Part shown: positions 1 to 6,560 of the stretch, piece after piece
How positions within the stretch are numbered: the first letter of the stretch is position 1
Layout of the letters: every line of letters begins with the position of its first letter
NCBI GenBank assembly: GCA_946886245.1
Contig: CAMPIF010000219.1
Span: 1 to 7,184, forward strand
Reading direction: 5' to 3'
Source of the DNA: Ectopseudomonas composti
GTDB taxonomy: Bacteria; Pseudomonadota; Gammaproteobacteria; Pseudomonadales; Pseudomonadaceae
Length of the DNA stretch: 7,184 bases
Translations under genes and position numbers: made by a program
The notes under the pieces: generated by a model
The model's input: the letters and a program-made list of their open reading frames with translations, nothing else
The model's database searches: none
Told to the model about the DNA's origin: nothing

Positions 1-508
1 CCGCCGCTTGCGGCAGAAAGCGCACCAGGGCGAAACCGATGGCGTGCAGCGCGGCGGTGGCGACGATGAAGCCGATGGCATAACCGAAGGGGCTGGCCAG
101 ATCCGGCAGCTCCAGGCCGTGGGCGACGCCGTGGGTAAGGGCGAAGATGGCGGTCAGGGCAACGGATACCACCATCGGCAGACGAGCAGCCACGGCCACC
201 AGCAGACCGAAGGCCAGCACCGAACCGGCAATGCCGGTTTCCATCAGCGGGATTTCCACGCCGGCGAAGCCGAGAAGGCCGCCCACCAGCATGCTGCCGA
301 CGAAGGTCACAGGCAGCGCCCAGCGCGCCGCGCCGCTCTGCTGGGCGGCCCACAGGCCGACGGCGAACATCGCCAGCAGGTGATCCAGGCCGAACACCGG
401 ATGGGCCAGGCCGGCCATGATCCCGGAGTCGCCATGCCCAGGGTGGGCGAAGGCCAGCGCCGGGGTGCAGAACAGGGCGATGGCGTAGAGGGTTTTGCGC
501 AGATTCAT
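1..508 (-). CDS. hupE: HupE/UreJ-family membrane protein, probable nickel permease (3' end beyond window)
   Basis: The frame reads 169 codons from an ATG at 508 and runs off the left edge, so the C-terminus is missing. Residues 1-21 form a signal peptide (Lys/Arg start, hydrophobic core, ending ALAFA) just before HPGHG at 22-26. The family signature follows: HP at 36-37 and GLDH at 40-43, then several hydrophobic membrane segments and a second His-rich stretch (THGVAHGLELP). HupE/UreJ proteins are inner-membrane, usually nickel (or cobalt), transporters that serve urease or hydrogenase. Its position 22 bases after ureG, with a strong AAGGAG ribosome site 6 bases before the ATG, makes it the last visible gene of the urease accessory operon and argues for a urease role. 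The family call is firm; the substrate is inferred from context. Confidence 0.9.
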   Translation of the reverse strand, partial: MNLRKTLYAIALFCTPALAFAHPGHGDSGIMAGLAHPVFGLDHLLAMFAVGLWAAQQSGAARWALPVTFVGSMLVGGLLGFAGVEIPLMETGIAGSVLAFGLLVAVAARLPMVVSVALTAIFALTHGVAHGLELPDLASPFGYAIGFIVATAALHAIGFALVRFLPQAA

Positions 509-530
509 GAGTATCTCCTTGAATGGGGAA

Positions 531-1145
531 TCAGGCCGCCGTGAGCATGCCCTGGCGTTCGATGAAGGCGATGATCTCGTCGAGACCCTGGCCGATTTTC
601 TGGTTGCTGAAGACGAAAGGTTTGTCGCCGCGCATCTTCAGGGTGTCGCGCTCCATCACCTCCAGGGAGGCGCCGACCAGAGGCGCCAGATCGACCTTGT
701 TGATCACCAGCAGGTCGGACTTGCAGATACCGGGGCCGCCCTTGCGCGGCAGCTTGTCGCCGGCGGACACGTCGATCACGTACAGGGTCAGGTCCGACAG
801 CTCGGGGCTGAAGGTGGCCGACAGGTTGTCACCACCGGATTCGACGATGATCAGGTCCAGACCGGGGAAGCGGCGGTTGAGCTGCTCGACCGCCTCCAGG
901 TTGATCGAGGCGTCTTCACGAATGGCGGTGTGCGGGCAGCCGCCGGTTTCCACGCCGATGATGCGTTCGGGCTCCAGGGCCTCGTTGCGCACCAGGAACT
1001 GGGCGTCTTCCTGGGTGTAGATGTCGTTGGTGACCACGGCGATGTTGTAGCGCTCGCGCAGGGCGCGGCACAGGGCCAGGGTCAGGGCGGTCTTGCCGGA
1101 ACCGACCGGGCCGCCGATGCCGACACGCAGGGGTTGGCTGTTCAT
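531..1145 (-). CDS. ureG: Urease accessory GTPase UreG
   Basis: This 204-residue cytoplasmic SIMIBI-class GTPase powers nickel insertion into urease as part of the UreD-UreF-UreG complex. Visible motifs are the P-loop GPVGSGKT (residues 12-19), the metal-binding Cys-Pro-His (C70, H72) inside ETGGCPH, the ESGGDNL switch region, and NKVDL for guanine recognition. Length and motifs match complete UreG. The frame stays open upstream to 1373 inside ureF, but ATG 1145 is the true start: family similarity begins there and GAGGAA precedes it. It starts 14 bases after the ureF stop and is followed by hupE after 22 bases, so the genes are almost certainly cotranscribed. Confidence 0.97.
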   Translation of the reverse strand: MNSQPLRVGIGGPVGSGKTALTLALCRALRERYNIAVVTNDIYTQEDAQFLVRNEALEPERIIGVETGGCPHTAIREDASINLEAVEQLNRRFPGLDLIIVESGGDNLSATFSPELSDLTLYVIDVSAGDKLPRKGGPGICKSDLLVINKVDLAPLVGASLEVMERDTLKMRGDKPFVFSNQKIGQGLDEIIAFIERQGMLTAA

Positions 1146-1159
1146 TTCTGAGTTCCTCG

Positions 1160-1834
1160 TCAGGAGCGGAAGAGACGCGAGTACTGGCGCTCGTGCGCCA
1201 TGCTCGCCAGGGTCAGGCCGAAGGCGGCGCTGCCCCAGTGTTCGGGGGAAAGGGTGGCCGCCTGCTGCTGGGCGGCATCGAGTTGCGGCAGCAGGCGGCT
1301 GGTCAGGCGCTGGGCGGCCTGTTGGCCCAGTGGCAGCACTTTCATCAACACCGCCAGCTGATTTTCCAACCAACCCCAGAGCCAGGCGGCCAGGGCATCG
1401 TCCGGGCTGATCTGCCAGGCGCGTGCGGCCAGCGCCCAGGCCAGGGCCAGGCCGGGTTCGTTCGGGGTTGCAAGTGCTTCGCGCGCCGCCTCGTCCAGCT
1501 CGGGCAGGCCTTCGAGCAGTTGCCGCAGCGAATAACCCATCTGCCGGCTCTCCAAGGCCAGCTCGCGGGTTTCACGACTGGCGCGGTGCTGTTCGGCCAG
1601 CGCCTGCAGGTGCGACCAGTCGCCCTCGTGCGCAGCGCGGCAGTGAGCCAGCAGCAGTGGTGCTTCGAAGCGGGCGAGGTTGAGCGTCAGTTGATCGGCC
1701 AGCCAGCGTTCGGCGCCTGCGGCATCAGTGATCAGGCCGCTGTCGATGGCCCATTCCAGGCCCTGCGAGTAGCTGTAGCCGCCAATCGGCAACTGCGGGC
1801 TGGCCAGGCGCAGCAATGCCCAGGCGGGTTTCAT
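1160..1834 (-). CDS. ureF: Urease accessory protein UreF
   Basis: This 224-residue protein is an all-helical, Leu/Ala-rich chaperone that bridges the urease-UreD complex to the UreG GTPase and gates nickel delivery. The N-terminal family signature is clear at residues 12-27 ([16 protein letters not shown]). The C-terminus ends in the usual conserved tail ([11 protein letters not shown]). ATG 1834 is chosen because the signature falls at the right distance from it. The open frame upstream to 2113 overlaps ureE and is not UreF-like. The ribosome site is weak (GGGGCC). The gap to ureE is 37 bases, so translation may partly depend on the upstream gene. No damage is visible. Confidence 0.95.
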   Translation of the reverse strand: MKPAWALLRLASPQLPIGGYSYSQGLEWAIDSGLITDAAGAERWLADQLTLNLARFEAPLLLAHCRAAHEGDWSHLQALAEQHRASRETRELALESRQMGYSLRQLLEGLPELDEAAREALATPNEPGLALAWALAARAWQISPDDALAAWLWGWLENQLAVLMKVLPLGQQAAQRLTSRLLPQLDAAQQQAATLSPEHWGSAAFGLTLASMAHERQYSRLFRS

Positions 1835-1871
1835 GAACTGGCCCCGATACGCGCGGGCGACGGCGCTTGGC

Positions 1872-2372
1872 TCACTTGCGCACACCGAACTGGTGCAGGC
1901 GCGGGCCGTAGTTGAATTCCTCGTCGCCGTGATGGGAGTGATGATGACCGCCGCCATAGGCACCTTGCTCGGGCTGATAGGGCGCTTCGATGGCTTCGAC
2001 CGTGGCACCGAGCTGTTCGAGCATGGCCTTGAGCACGTAGTCGTCAGGCAGGCGCAGCCAGCCCTCGCCCAGTTGCAGGGCGACATGGCGGTTGCCCAGG
2101 TGGTAGGCGGCACGCATCAACTCGAACGGGCTGGCGCAGGTGACATGCAGCAGCGGCTCGGCCTTGGCCCGGATGCGCACGATGCGTCCGTCCCTGGCCT
2201 GCAGGCATTCGCCGTCGGCCAGTGCGGGCTGGCCTCGCTCGAGAAACAGGCCGACCTCCTCACCGCTGGTGGTGAAACAGCGCAGGCGGCTTTTGCTGCG
2301 TGCTTCGAAGGTCAGTTCCAGTTCGGCGTCGTAGGTATTATGCGGCGCGATTCGGGCGTGGATCACCAGCAT
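1872..2372 (-). CDS. ureE: Urease nickel metallochaperone UreE
   Basis: This 166-residue protein binds nickel and hands it to the urease maturation complex. The N-terminal UreE domain is followed by the metal-binding domain with a HVTCAS segment and the conserved AYHLGNRH...LPDDYVL block. The C-terminus carries a histidine-rich tail (HHHSHH at 143-148, with another His near the end), typical of nickel-storing UreE variants. It is the first gene of the minus-strand operon. The ribosome site is poor (CCGGAAT), and a 7-bp inverted repeat sits just upstream. A sigma-54 promoter lies at the right distance for transcription to begin about 25 bases before the ATG. Confidence 0.96.
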   Translation of the reverse strand: MLVIHARIAPHNTYDAELELTFEARSKSRLRCFTTSGEEVGLFLERGQPALADGECLQARDGRIVRIRAKAEPLLHVTCASPFELMRAAYHLGNRHVALQLGEGWLRLPDDYVLKAMLEQLGATVEAIEAPYQPEQGAYGGGHHHSHHGDEEFNYGPRLHQFGVRK

Positions 2373-2381
2373 CTGTGTTTA

Positions 2382-2403
2382 TTCCGGGGCAATGTGCCCG
2401 GAA
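2382..2403 (-). promoter_or_regulatory. Inverted repeat in the ureE leader
   Basis: Perfect 7-bp arms (TTCCGGG/CCCGGAA, + strand 2382-2388 and 2397-2403) enclose an 8-base loop and end 10 bases before the ureE ATG. No T-run follows on the minus strand, so it is not a terminator. It contains the only Shine-Dalgarno-like bases (CCGGAA) for ureE and should lie at or just after the predicted sigma-54 start site, so it could form a 5' hairpin affecting translation or mRNA stability. The structure is seen; the function is inference. Confidence 0.4.
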
Positions 2404-2407
2404 ATAG

Positions 2408-2423
2408 TGCAAGTGGCTTGCCA
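2408..2423 (-). promoter_or_regulatory. Sigma-54 (RpoN) promoter for ureEFG-hupE
   Basis: On the minus strand the sequence reads TGGCAAGCCACTTGCA. It matches the sigma-54 consensus TGGCAYRNNNNTTGCW at every defined base but one, with the invariant GG and GC separated by exactly 10 bases. The element is oriented toward ureE, and its -12 GC lies about 37 bases before the ATG. Sigma-54 promoters need an enhancer-binding activator; for urease genes in Pseudomonas nitrogen control through NtrC is expected. I found no convincing NtrC dyad between here and desT. Confidence 0.75.
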
Positions 2424-2462
2424 AGGCTGGAGAGTGGCGCAAGGCAGCGCATTTCTGCGTGC

Positions 2463-2471
2463 TGTGGATAA
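2463..2471 (-). promoter_or_regulatory. Perfect DnaA-box 9-mer
   Basis: TTATCCACA on the minus strand is the strong consensus DnaA box. It is single, in the 163-base gap between the ureE start and the desT stop, with no DnaA-box cluster or AT-rich unwinding element around it, so it is not an origin. It could titrate DnaA or be a chance match. Confidence 0.35.
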
Positions 2472-2535
2472 CTTGGCGCAGTAGTCAGGATTTATTTGGT
2501 GCGTTTTTTCTGTGCGCGCACGGTTGTGGTGCGTG

Positions 2536-3186
2536 CTACTCGGAGGGCTTGCCCAGGCCCAGCCAGTGCTTGCCACCGACCATGATGAAGCGCAGTTGCT
2601 GGATGACCTTGGCCTCTGCCGTGAGGTGCGCCGGCAAGGTTTCGGCGGGCGGATCGATCAGTTCGGGCAAGGTGGCGAATACCGTCTTCACCACCAGATC
2701 CGACACCACGTCGAGCGCTGCATCGTCGAGGTGCGGCATGCGGTTCATCAGCTTGAGGTCGGCGGCCAGGTCGCTGGTGATGCGCTCGCGCAGGGCCGCA
2801 ACGGCCTGGCGCACCGGTTGCGAGCCGCCGTACTGCTCGCGGGCGAGGAACAGGAACTGAGCGCGATTGGCGGCCACTTCGGCGAGGAAGATCCGCACCG
2901 AGGCGTCGATCATGCCGCGCATCTCGAACTCATGACGGCGCACCTGGCGGATCGCCGCACGGAAGGTTTCGCCCACCTCTGCCACCAGCGCCAGGCCCAG
3001 TTCGTCCATGTCGGCGAAGTGGCGATAGAAACCGGTAGGCACGATACCGGCGACGCGCGTCACCTCGCGCAGGCTCAGGCTGCCAAAGCCGCGCCCGCTC
3101 TCCATGAGGGTGAGGGCGGCGTCCATCAGGGACTGGCGAGTCTGCTGCTTCTGTTCGGCGCGTGGCGTCATGCGAAATCGGGTCAT
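2536..3186 (-). CDS. desT: DesT-type TetR-family repressor of the acyl desaturase operon
   Basis: This 216-residue TetR-family regulator has an N-terminal helix-turn-helix at about residues 12-63 (SLSLREV, AGIVPTGFYRHFADMDEL) and a helical ligand-binding domain with the FLFLAREQYGGS segment. In P. aeruginosa DesT senses acyl-CoA pools: unsaturated acyl-CoA strengthens DNA binding and saturated acyl-CoA releases it, so desCB is expressed when membranes are too saturated. The divergent desC-desB genes and palindromic operators in the gap support this identity. ATG 3186 is preferred because MTRFRMTPRAEQKQQTRQ begins as I recall DesT beginning. A GTG at 3201 and an ATG at 3171 are alternatives; none has a strong ribosome site. 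Confidence 0.92.
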   Translation of the reverse strand: MTRFRMTPRAEQKQQTRQSLMDAALTLMESGRGFGSLSLREVTRVAGIVPTGFYRHFADMDELGLALVAEVGETFRAAIRQVRRHEFEMRGMIDASVRIFLAEVAANRAQFLFLAREQYGGSQPVRQAVAALRERITSDLAADLKLMNRMPHLDDAALDVVSDLVVKTVFATLPELIDPPAETLPAHLTAEAKVIQQLRFIMVGGKHWLGLGKPSE

Positions 3187-3248
3187 TGAGCGATGCCGCA
3201 CTCTAGCAAATGCGCGGCGCCAGCGTCGAACCGTGCGAAGGTGGTTCG

Positions 3249-3264
3249 GTGAACGACTGTTGAC
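3249..3264. promoter_or_regulatory. DesT operator box 1 (imperfect palindrome)
   Basis: GTGAACGACTGTTGAC has the same 7-2-7 layout as box 2, with one mismatched pair between the arms. It overlaps a TTGACT hexamer (3260-3265) that could be the -35 element of the desCB promoter, although I see no good -10 at 16-18 bases. A repressor here would block transcription of desCB and could also regulate desT itself. Confidence 0.6.
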
Positions 3265-3290
3265 TGAAATGCAGGCTATCTGTCAGCCTT

Positions 3291-3306
3291 GTGAACAAGT
3301 GTTCAC
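3291..3306. promoter_or_regulatory. DesT operator box 2 (perfect 7-bp arms)
   Basis: GTGAACAAGTGTTCAC has perfect 7-base arms around a 2-base centre, typical of a TetR-dimer operator and similar to known DesT sites. It ends 12 bases before the desC ATG, so it lies in the leader or at the transcription start. Its centre is 42 bp from that of box 1. Confidence 0.75.
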
Positions 3307-3318
3307 TGGACTTTTCTG

Positions 3319-4407
3319 ATGGCTCTGCTTTCCCTGTCATTGGCGCGGCATGCTGCGGGATGTCTGCAACCGTTGCGCCGGCTCTGTGCGGCCGGCTGGC
3401 TGCGCGAGGCGGATATCGATCTGTGCTTGCGCTTGCTACACCCGGCGCTGCGTCTCAACCGCGTATTCGCCAGGGTCGAGGCGCGTCGTTGGGTGGCCGA
3501 CGACATGCTGGCACTGCAACTGCGCTGCAATGGCAATGCGCGGGACTGGCGGGCCGGGCAGCATGTCCAGGTTTATCTGGAGCAGTACGGCGTGCGCCAC
3601 GGACGCAGTTATAGCCTCACTTCGGTGGCGGCCGACGGGCGTATCGAGCTTGCGATCAAGCGTCAGCCGGGCGGGCGCCTGTCCAATCTGCTGCTCGATC
3701 ATCTGGAGGTGGCTAAGGTGATCGAGCTGGGTCAGGCATTTGGCGAGTTCGTTTGGCCGCAGGAGCAGGACGCCGTGTTGCTGCTGGCGGCTGGCAGTGG
3801 CATCACGCCTTTGCTCGGTTTATTGCGTGATGCACTGGCGCGTGGCTTTTCTGCGCCGGTGACGCTGCTGCATCAGGTGCGTCGTCACGGCCAGCAGGCC
3901 TTTGCCGAGGAGCTGCAGGCGCTGGCCGCGCGCCACGCCAACTTCCAGGTGCGCTGGGCCTTCAGCGCCGAGGCTGGTGGCCGGCTGACGGCCGATCACA
4001 TCGCTGCCCTGCCTGCCGAACACCTGCTGGTATGCGGTCCGCGCGGTTTCGTCGACACGGCGTGCGGCTGGTGGCGCGATGCCGGGCGCGGCACCAGCCT
4101 GCAGTCGGAAAGTTTCAGCCCGTTGCCGGTACTGACCGAGGCGCAGACACCTGAGGTGCGCCTGAGCTTTGCCCGCAGCCGCCAGCAGGCACTGGGTAAC
4201 GGCAACGCCAGCCTGCTGGAGCAGGCCGAAGCCAATGGTTTGCGTCCAGCCCATGGCTGTCGCCAGGGCATCTGCGCCAGCTGCACCTGTTTGCTGCTGG
4301 CCGGCACGGTGCGTGATCTGCGTAGCGGTGAGCTGTTCGCCGAACCCAATCAACCCATACGTCTATGTGTCAGTGCCCCGCATGGGGATGTGGAGGTCGA
4401 TCTGTGA
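3319..4407 (+). CDS. desC: DesC: NAD(P)H-dependent flavin/2Fe-2S reductase for the desaturase
   Basis: This 362-residue ferredoxin-reductase-like protein passes electrons from NAD(P)H through FAD and a 2Fe-2S centre to the DesB di-iron site. Domains in order are a short N-terminal extension; an FAD domain with RSYSLTS (residues 96-102); an NAD(P)-binding domain with GSGITP (159-164) and CGPRGF; and a C-terminal plant-type ferredoxin domain with ligands C314, C319, C322 and C350 (C-x4-C-x2-C, distal Cys in RLCVSAP). ATG 3319 follows the operator closely and has only a weak ribosome site (GGA). It overlaps desB by 4 bases. The gene is intact. Homology to PA4889 of P. aeruginosa is recalled, not searched. 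Confidence 0.93.
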   Translation: MALLSLSLARHAAGCLQPLRRLCAAGWLREADIDLCLRLLHPALRLNRVFARVEARRWVADDMLALQLRCNGNARDWRAGQHVQVYLEQYGVRHGRSYSLTSVAADGRIELAIKRQPGGRLSNLLLDHLEVAKVIELGQAFGEFVWPQEQDAVLLLAAGSGITPLLGLLRDALARGFSAPVTLLHQVRRHGQQAFAEELQALAARHANFQVRWAFSAEAGGRLTADHIAALPAEHLLVCGPRGFVDTACGWWRDAGRGTSLQSESFSPLPVLTEAQTPEVRLSFARSRQQALGNGNASLLEQAEANGLRPAHGCRQGICASCTCLLLAGTVRDLRSGELFAEPNQPIRLCVSAPHGDVEVDL

Positions 4408-5486
4408 CAGCTCGTCATGATCGTGAATTGAACCCCGCCGAACTCGAAGCTTTCGGCCAGGAGCTGGATGCTCTGCGCCAGCGCACCCTGGCCGATCTGG
4501 GCGAGGCCGATGCGCGCTATATCCGCCGCGTGCGTGGCGTGGTGCGTCTGTGCTGCTGGAGTGGCCGTGCGCTGCTGATGTTCGGTTGGTTCCCGCCGAC
4601 CTGGCTGCTCGGCACCTTCTTGCTGGGGCTGGGCAAGATCCTCGAGAACATGGAGCTGGGCCACAACGTGATGCACGGCCAGTACGACTGGATGAACGAT
4701 CCGGAATTCGCTGGCCGCCAGTACGAATGGGACATCGTCGGCCCCGCCGATTTCTGGCGGCACACCCACAACCACGTGCACCACACCTACACCAACGTGC
4801 TGGGCATGGACGATGACGTCGGTTATGGCGTGGTGCGCCTGTTCCCCGAGCAGCGCTGGAAGCCGTTTTACCGCTGGCAACCCTTGTGGGTGACGATCCA
4901 GGCGCTGCTGTTCCAGTACGCCGTGGCCATCCAGCACCTGCGCCTGGACAAGCTGGTGAAAGGCCGCATCAGCAAGGAGGAAGTACGGCCGCTGGCGCGT
5001 CAGTTCGGTGGCAAGCTGGCGCGGCAGTGGGGCAAGGACTATCTGCTGTTTCCGCTGCTGGCCTTGCTGTTCGGTGCCAATGCACTGGCCGTACTGACCG
5101 GCAATCTGGTGGCCAACCTGCTACGCAATCTGTGGACCTTTCTGGTGATCTTCTGCGGCCATTTCACCGAGAAGGCAGCGGTGTTTGCACCCGAAGTATT
5201 GGAAGGGGAGACACGTGGGCACTGGTACCTGCGCCAACTGCGTGGTTCTAGCAACCTGTCCGGTGGGCCGCTGCTGCATATTTTGACCGGCAACCTCAGC
5301 CATCAGATCGAGCATCACCTGTTCCCCGATCTGCCCGCGCGGCGCTATGCCGAACTGGCGCGTGATGTGCGCCTGATCGCCGAGCGCTATGGCCAGCATT
5401 ACAACTGCGGCACCTTGTGGGGGCAGTTCTCGACTGTGCTGCGGCGTATCTGGATCTACCGGTTACCGATGCCGTCGGCCGGGTAA
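4404..5486 (+). CDS. desB: DesB: membrane delta-9 acyl-CoA desaturase
   Basis: This 360-residue integral-membrane di-iron desaturase inserts a double bond into exogenous saturated acyl chains aerobically. All three histidine boxes are present: GHNVMH (H87, H91), HTHNHVHH (120-127) and HQIEHH (300-305). Hydrophobic spans sit near 56-80 and 200-245. The start is the GTG at 4404: it overlaps the desC stop as GTGA and has GGAGG 7 bases upstream. An ATG at 4365 lies inside the desC frame and lacks this support. The overlap suggests translational coupling, which would match reductase and desaturase output. No terminator lies immediately after the stop; the first good hairpin is at 5672. Confidence 0.94.
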   Translation: MTARHDRELNPAELEAFGQELDALRQRTLADLGEADARYIRRVRGVVRLCCWSGRALLMFGWFPPTWLLGTFLLGLGKILENMELGHNVMHGQYDWMNDPEFAGRQYEWDIVGPADFWRHTHNHVHHTYTNVLGMDDDVGYGVVRLFPEQRWKPFYRWQPLWVTIQALLFQYAVAIQHLRLDKLVKGRISKEEVRPLARQFGGKLARQWGKDYLLFPLLALLFGANALAVLTGNLVANLLRNLWTFLVIFCGHFTEKAAVFAPEVLEGETRGHWYLRQLRGSSNLSGGPLLHILTGNLSHQIEHHLFPDLPARRYAELARDVRLIAERYGQHYNCGTLWGQFSTVLRRIWIYRLPMPSAG

Positions 5487-5665
5487 GGGCGTGATGCAAG
5501 CAGTTATTATGTGGTTTGCAGGGCTGTAACTGTTGATTCTTAATACGGGAGCGCAAGCCTCTCTGGCGGTTCAGTAGTTCCTGCGCGAATGTTAAGGAAG
5601 GCAACAAGCTTTCCAGAGGTGCACTGATGAATGAGCCCTCCTATATCATAGCTTGATGTGTGTTT
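5487..5665. other. Non-coding stretch after desB; composition switch
   Basis: This is the gap between desB and the terminator of the convergent minus-strand genes. I see no credible gene, RNA or promoter. The sequence turns AT-richer here. A loose inverted pattern (CTTAA ... GCGCA ... TGCGC ... TTAAG) occurs between about 5540 and 5600, but it is too interrupted to name. It is the likely boundary between the conserved locus and the accessory segment. Confidence 0.4.
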
Positions 5666-5666
5666 G

Positions 5667-5699
5667 AAAAAGTGAAATGCCCAGCGAAGGGCTTTTCAC
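5667..5699 (-). terminator. Intrinsic terminator after the maoC-like gene
   Basis: The arms GTGAAATGCCC (5672-5682) and GGGCTTTTCAC (5689-5699) form an 11-bp stem with one mismatch around a 6-base loop. On the minus strand the stem is followed by five T residues (+ strand AAAAA at 5667-5671). It starts 10 bases after the stop codon of the minus-strand gene at 5710. The TTTT inside the right arm could give weak termination of desB transcripts from the other side. Confidence 0.85.
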
Positions 5700-5709
5700 G
5701 TGTTGGTGT

Positions 5710-6162
5710 TTATGAGTGTGTTTGTTTTGGATACAGAATGATTGCTGCTTTGGCCCGTACAATAGAGTCTCCAGCGTCGTTTGTAATGCTGCCCGCCATG
5801 CTGTAGATGGTTCCTTGTAAACTTTCTTTCCATTGTTTTTTTTCTACTTGCCACCTCATTAAATATCTAGTGTCAGGAAGGACGGGGGCGGTGAATTTAA
5901 CATCCATGTGAGCCCCTAACATGGGGCCGTATGCGATGAAGTCAGTTGGAAGCAGGGCAGAGAAAAGCGCGATAATGTGGCTTCCGCTTGCAATCAGCCC
6001 GCCAAGGCGCATCGTGTCTGGATGAGTGTTGTTCACATGCAACGGATTGAGATCACCGATAAAACGGGCGCCTTCCACGATCTCTGCTTTAGAAAGTAAA
6101 AGGTATTTACGGATCTCATATCCAATTTCTGGGGTTTTTGTCTTGGCTATGGTGCTGTTCAT
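5710..6162 (-). CDS. MaoC-like (hot-dog) enoyl-CoA hydratase family protein
   Basis: This 150-residue single hot-dog-domain protein resembles (R)-specific enoyl-CoA hydratases, which add water to trans-2-enoyl-CoA. The hydratase motif is intact: GDLNPLHVN, with catalytic Asp37 and His42 (D-x4-H) and Asn39. It is followed by the conserved glycine/serine turn GGLIASGS. The beta-rich C-terminal half (VKFTAPVLPDTRYLMRW...) fits the fold and the length is normal. ATG 6162 has GAGG at a good distance. It is AT-rich, unlike the des and ure genes, and follows the frameshifted gene by 50 bases, then ends in a terminator. The substrate is unknown; fatty-acid or polyketide-type acyl-CoA is plausible. 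A dehydratase or thioesterase-like hot-dog protein is the main alternative. Confidence 0.85.
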   Translation of the reverse strand: MNSTIAKTKTPEIGYEIRKYLLLSKAEIVEGARFIGDLNPLHVNNTHPDTMRLGGLIASGSHIIALFSALLPTDFIAYGPMLGAHMDVKFTAPVLPDTRYLMRWQVEKKQWKESLQGTIYSMAGSITNDAGDSIVRAKAAIILYPKQTHS

Positions 6163-6212
6163 GATGGCCTCAGGTAGTCATGATGCAATCAAGGCCATTG
6201 TGGGCCATCAGG

Positions 6213-6544
6213 CTAGGGGTTGAGTTTCTGAAAGCGTGCGCCCCAGCAAATTGAGGTTGGCTCTCCGTCAATAATAAAAGATGTATTAATGCCTTGGTCT
6301 CTCTCGGGTCGGGGGAATGTACGAAGCTTTTCGAGATCGTTCACGTCCTTGGTTTGCTTTTCAAAATCGTACTCAAAAAACCAGTATCCCTTGCAGCCTA
6401 TATTGCATGCATTGGTTCTCAGATACTCTGAAACGCGTACCCTGGTGCTTATTTCTTTGATTCTCTGGTAGCGAAAAAATAATCCTCATTCCCGTTAAAC
6501 CGCTTTAAGATAGGGCTTGTGATTTTTCTGGCTTCTTTTTTCAT
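6213..6544 (-). pseudogene. Unrecognised small gene interrupted by a one-base frameshift (110 residues if joined)
   Basis: ATG 6544 (GAGG 9 bases upstream, 16 bases after the previous stop) opens a frame of 31 codons that stops at 6449. The -1 frame, free of stops until TAG at 6213, continues for 86 codons with a protein-like sequence (SEYLRTNACNIGCKGYWFFEYDF, then FIIDGEPTSICWGARF) but no ATG of its own. The two join at a run of six T residues (minus-strand TTTTTTC, 6479-6473) to give a 110-residue Lys-rich, then aromatic-rich protein with three Cys. I do not recognise the family. It could be a decayed gene, a sequencing indel in a homopolymer, or true -1 frameshifting. Its position after a larger truncated frame would suit an immunity or antitoxin partner, but nothing in the sequence proves that. 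Confidence 0.55.
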
Positions 6545-6560
6545 TGTTATGCGCCTCGGA

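Noticed and set aside
495..1151. Long plus-strand open frame (218 codons) opposite ureG
   Set aside because: Antisense shadow of GC-rich ureG; no family similarity, and UreG is clearly coded on the other strand.
1146..1373. N-terminal extension of the ureG frame up to 1373
   Set aside because: Lies inside ureF, is Pro/Arg-rich and unlike UreG; ATG 1145 has a ribosome site and a normal family start.
1193..1915. Plus-strand open frame of 240 codons opposite ureF
   Set aside because: Gln/Ala/Gly-rich composition typical of an antisense shadow in GC-rich coding DNA.
1835..2113. N-terminal extension of the ureF frame up to 2113
   Set aside because: Overlaps ureE in another frame; the UreF signature starts correctly from ATG 1834.
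2435..2451. Possible NtrC dyad upstream of the sigma-54 promoter
   Set aside because: TGGCGC-N5-AGCGCA matches the NtrC consensus poorly.
2512..3189. Plus-strand open frame of 225 codons opposite desT
   Set aside because: Mirrors the desT codon pattern; His/Gln/Ala-rich and without any recognisable domain.
5540..5600. Possible integron attC-like or large hairpin element (CTTAA ... TTAAG with inner GCGCA/TGCGC)
   Set aside because: Core GTTRRRY/RYYYAAC sites are not satisfied and the pairing is badly interrupted.
5627..5656. Nine-codon open frame with a possible ribosome site after desB
   Set aside because: Too short and without supporting context; expected by chance.
6159..6185. Repeat of TCATGATG around the maoC-like start, creating an upstream ATG with a 3-codon frame
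   Set aside because: The octamer repeat is short and the mini-frame is trivial; ATG 6162 has the better ribosome site.
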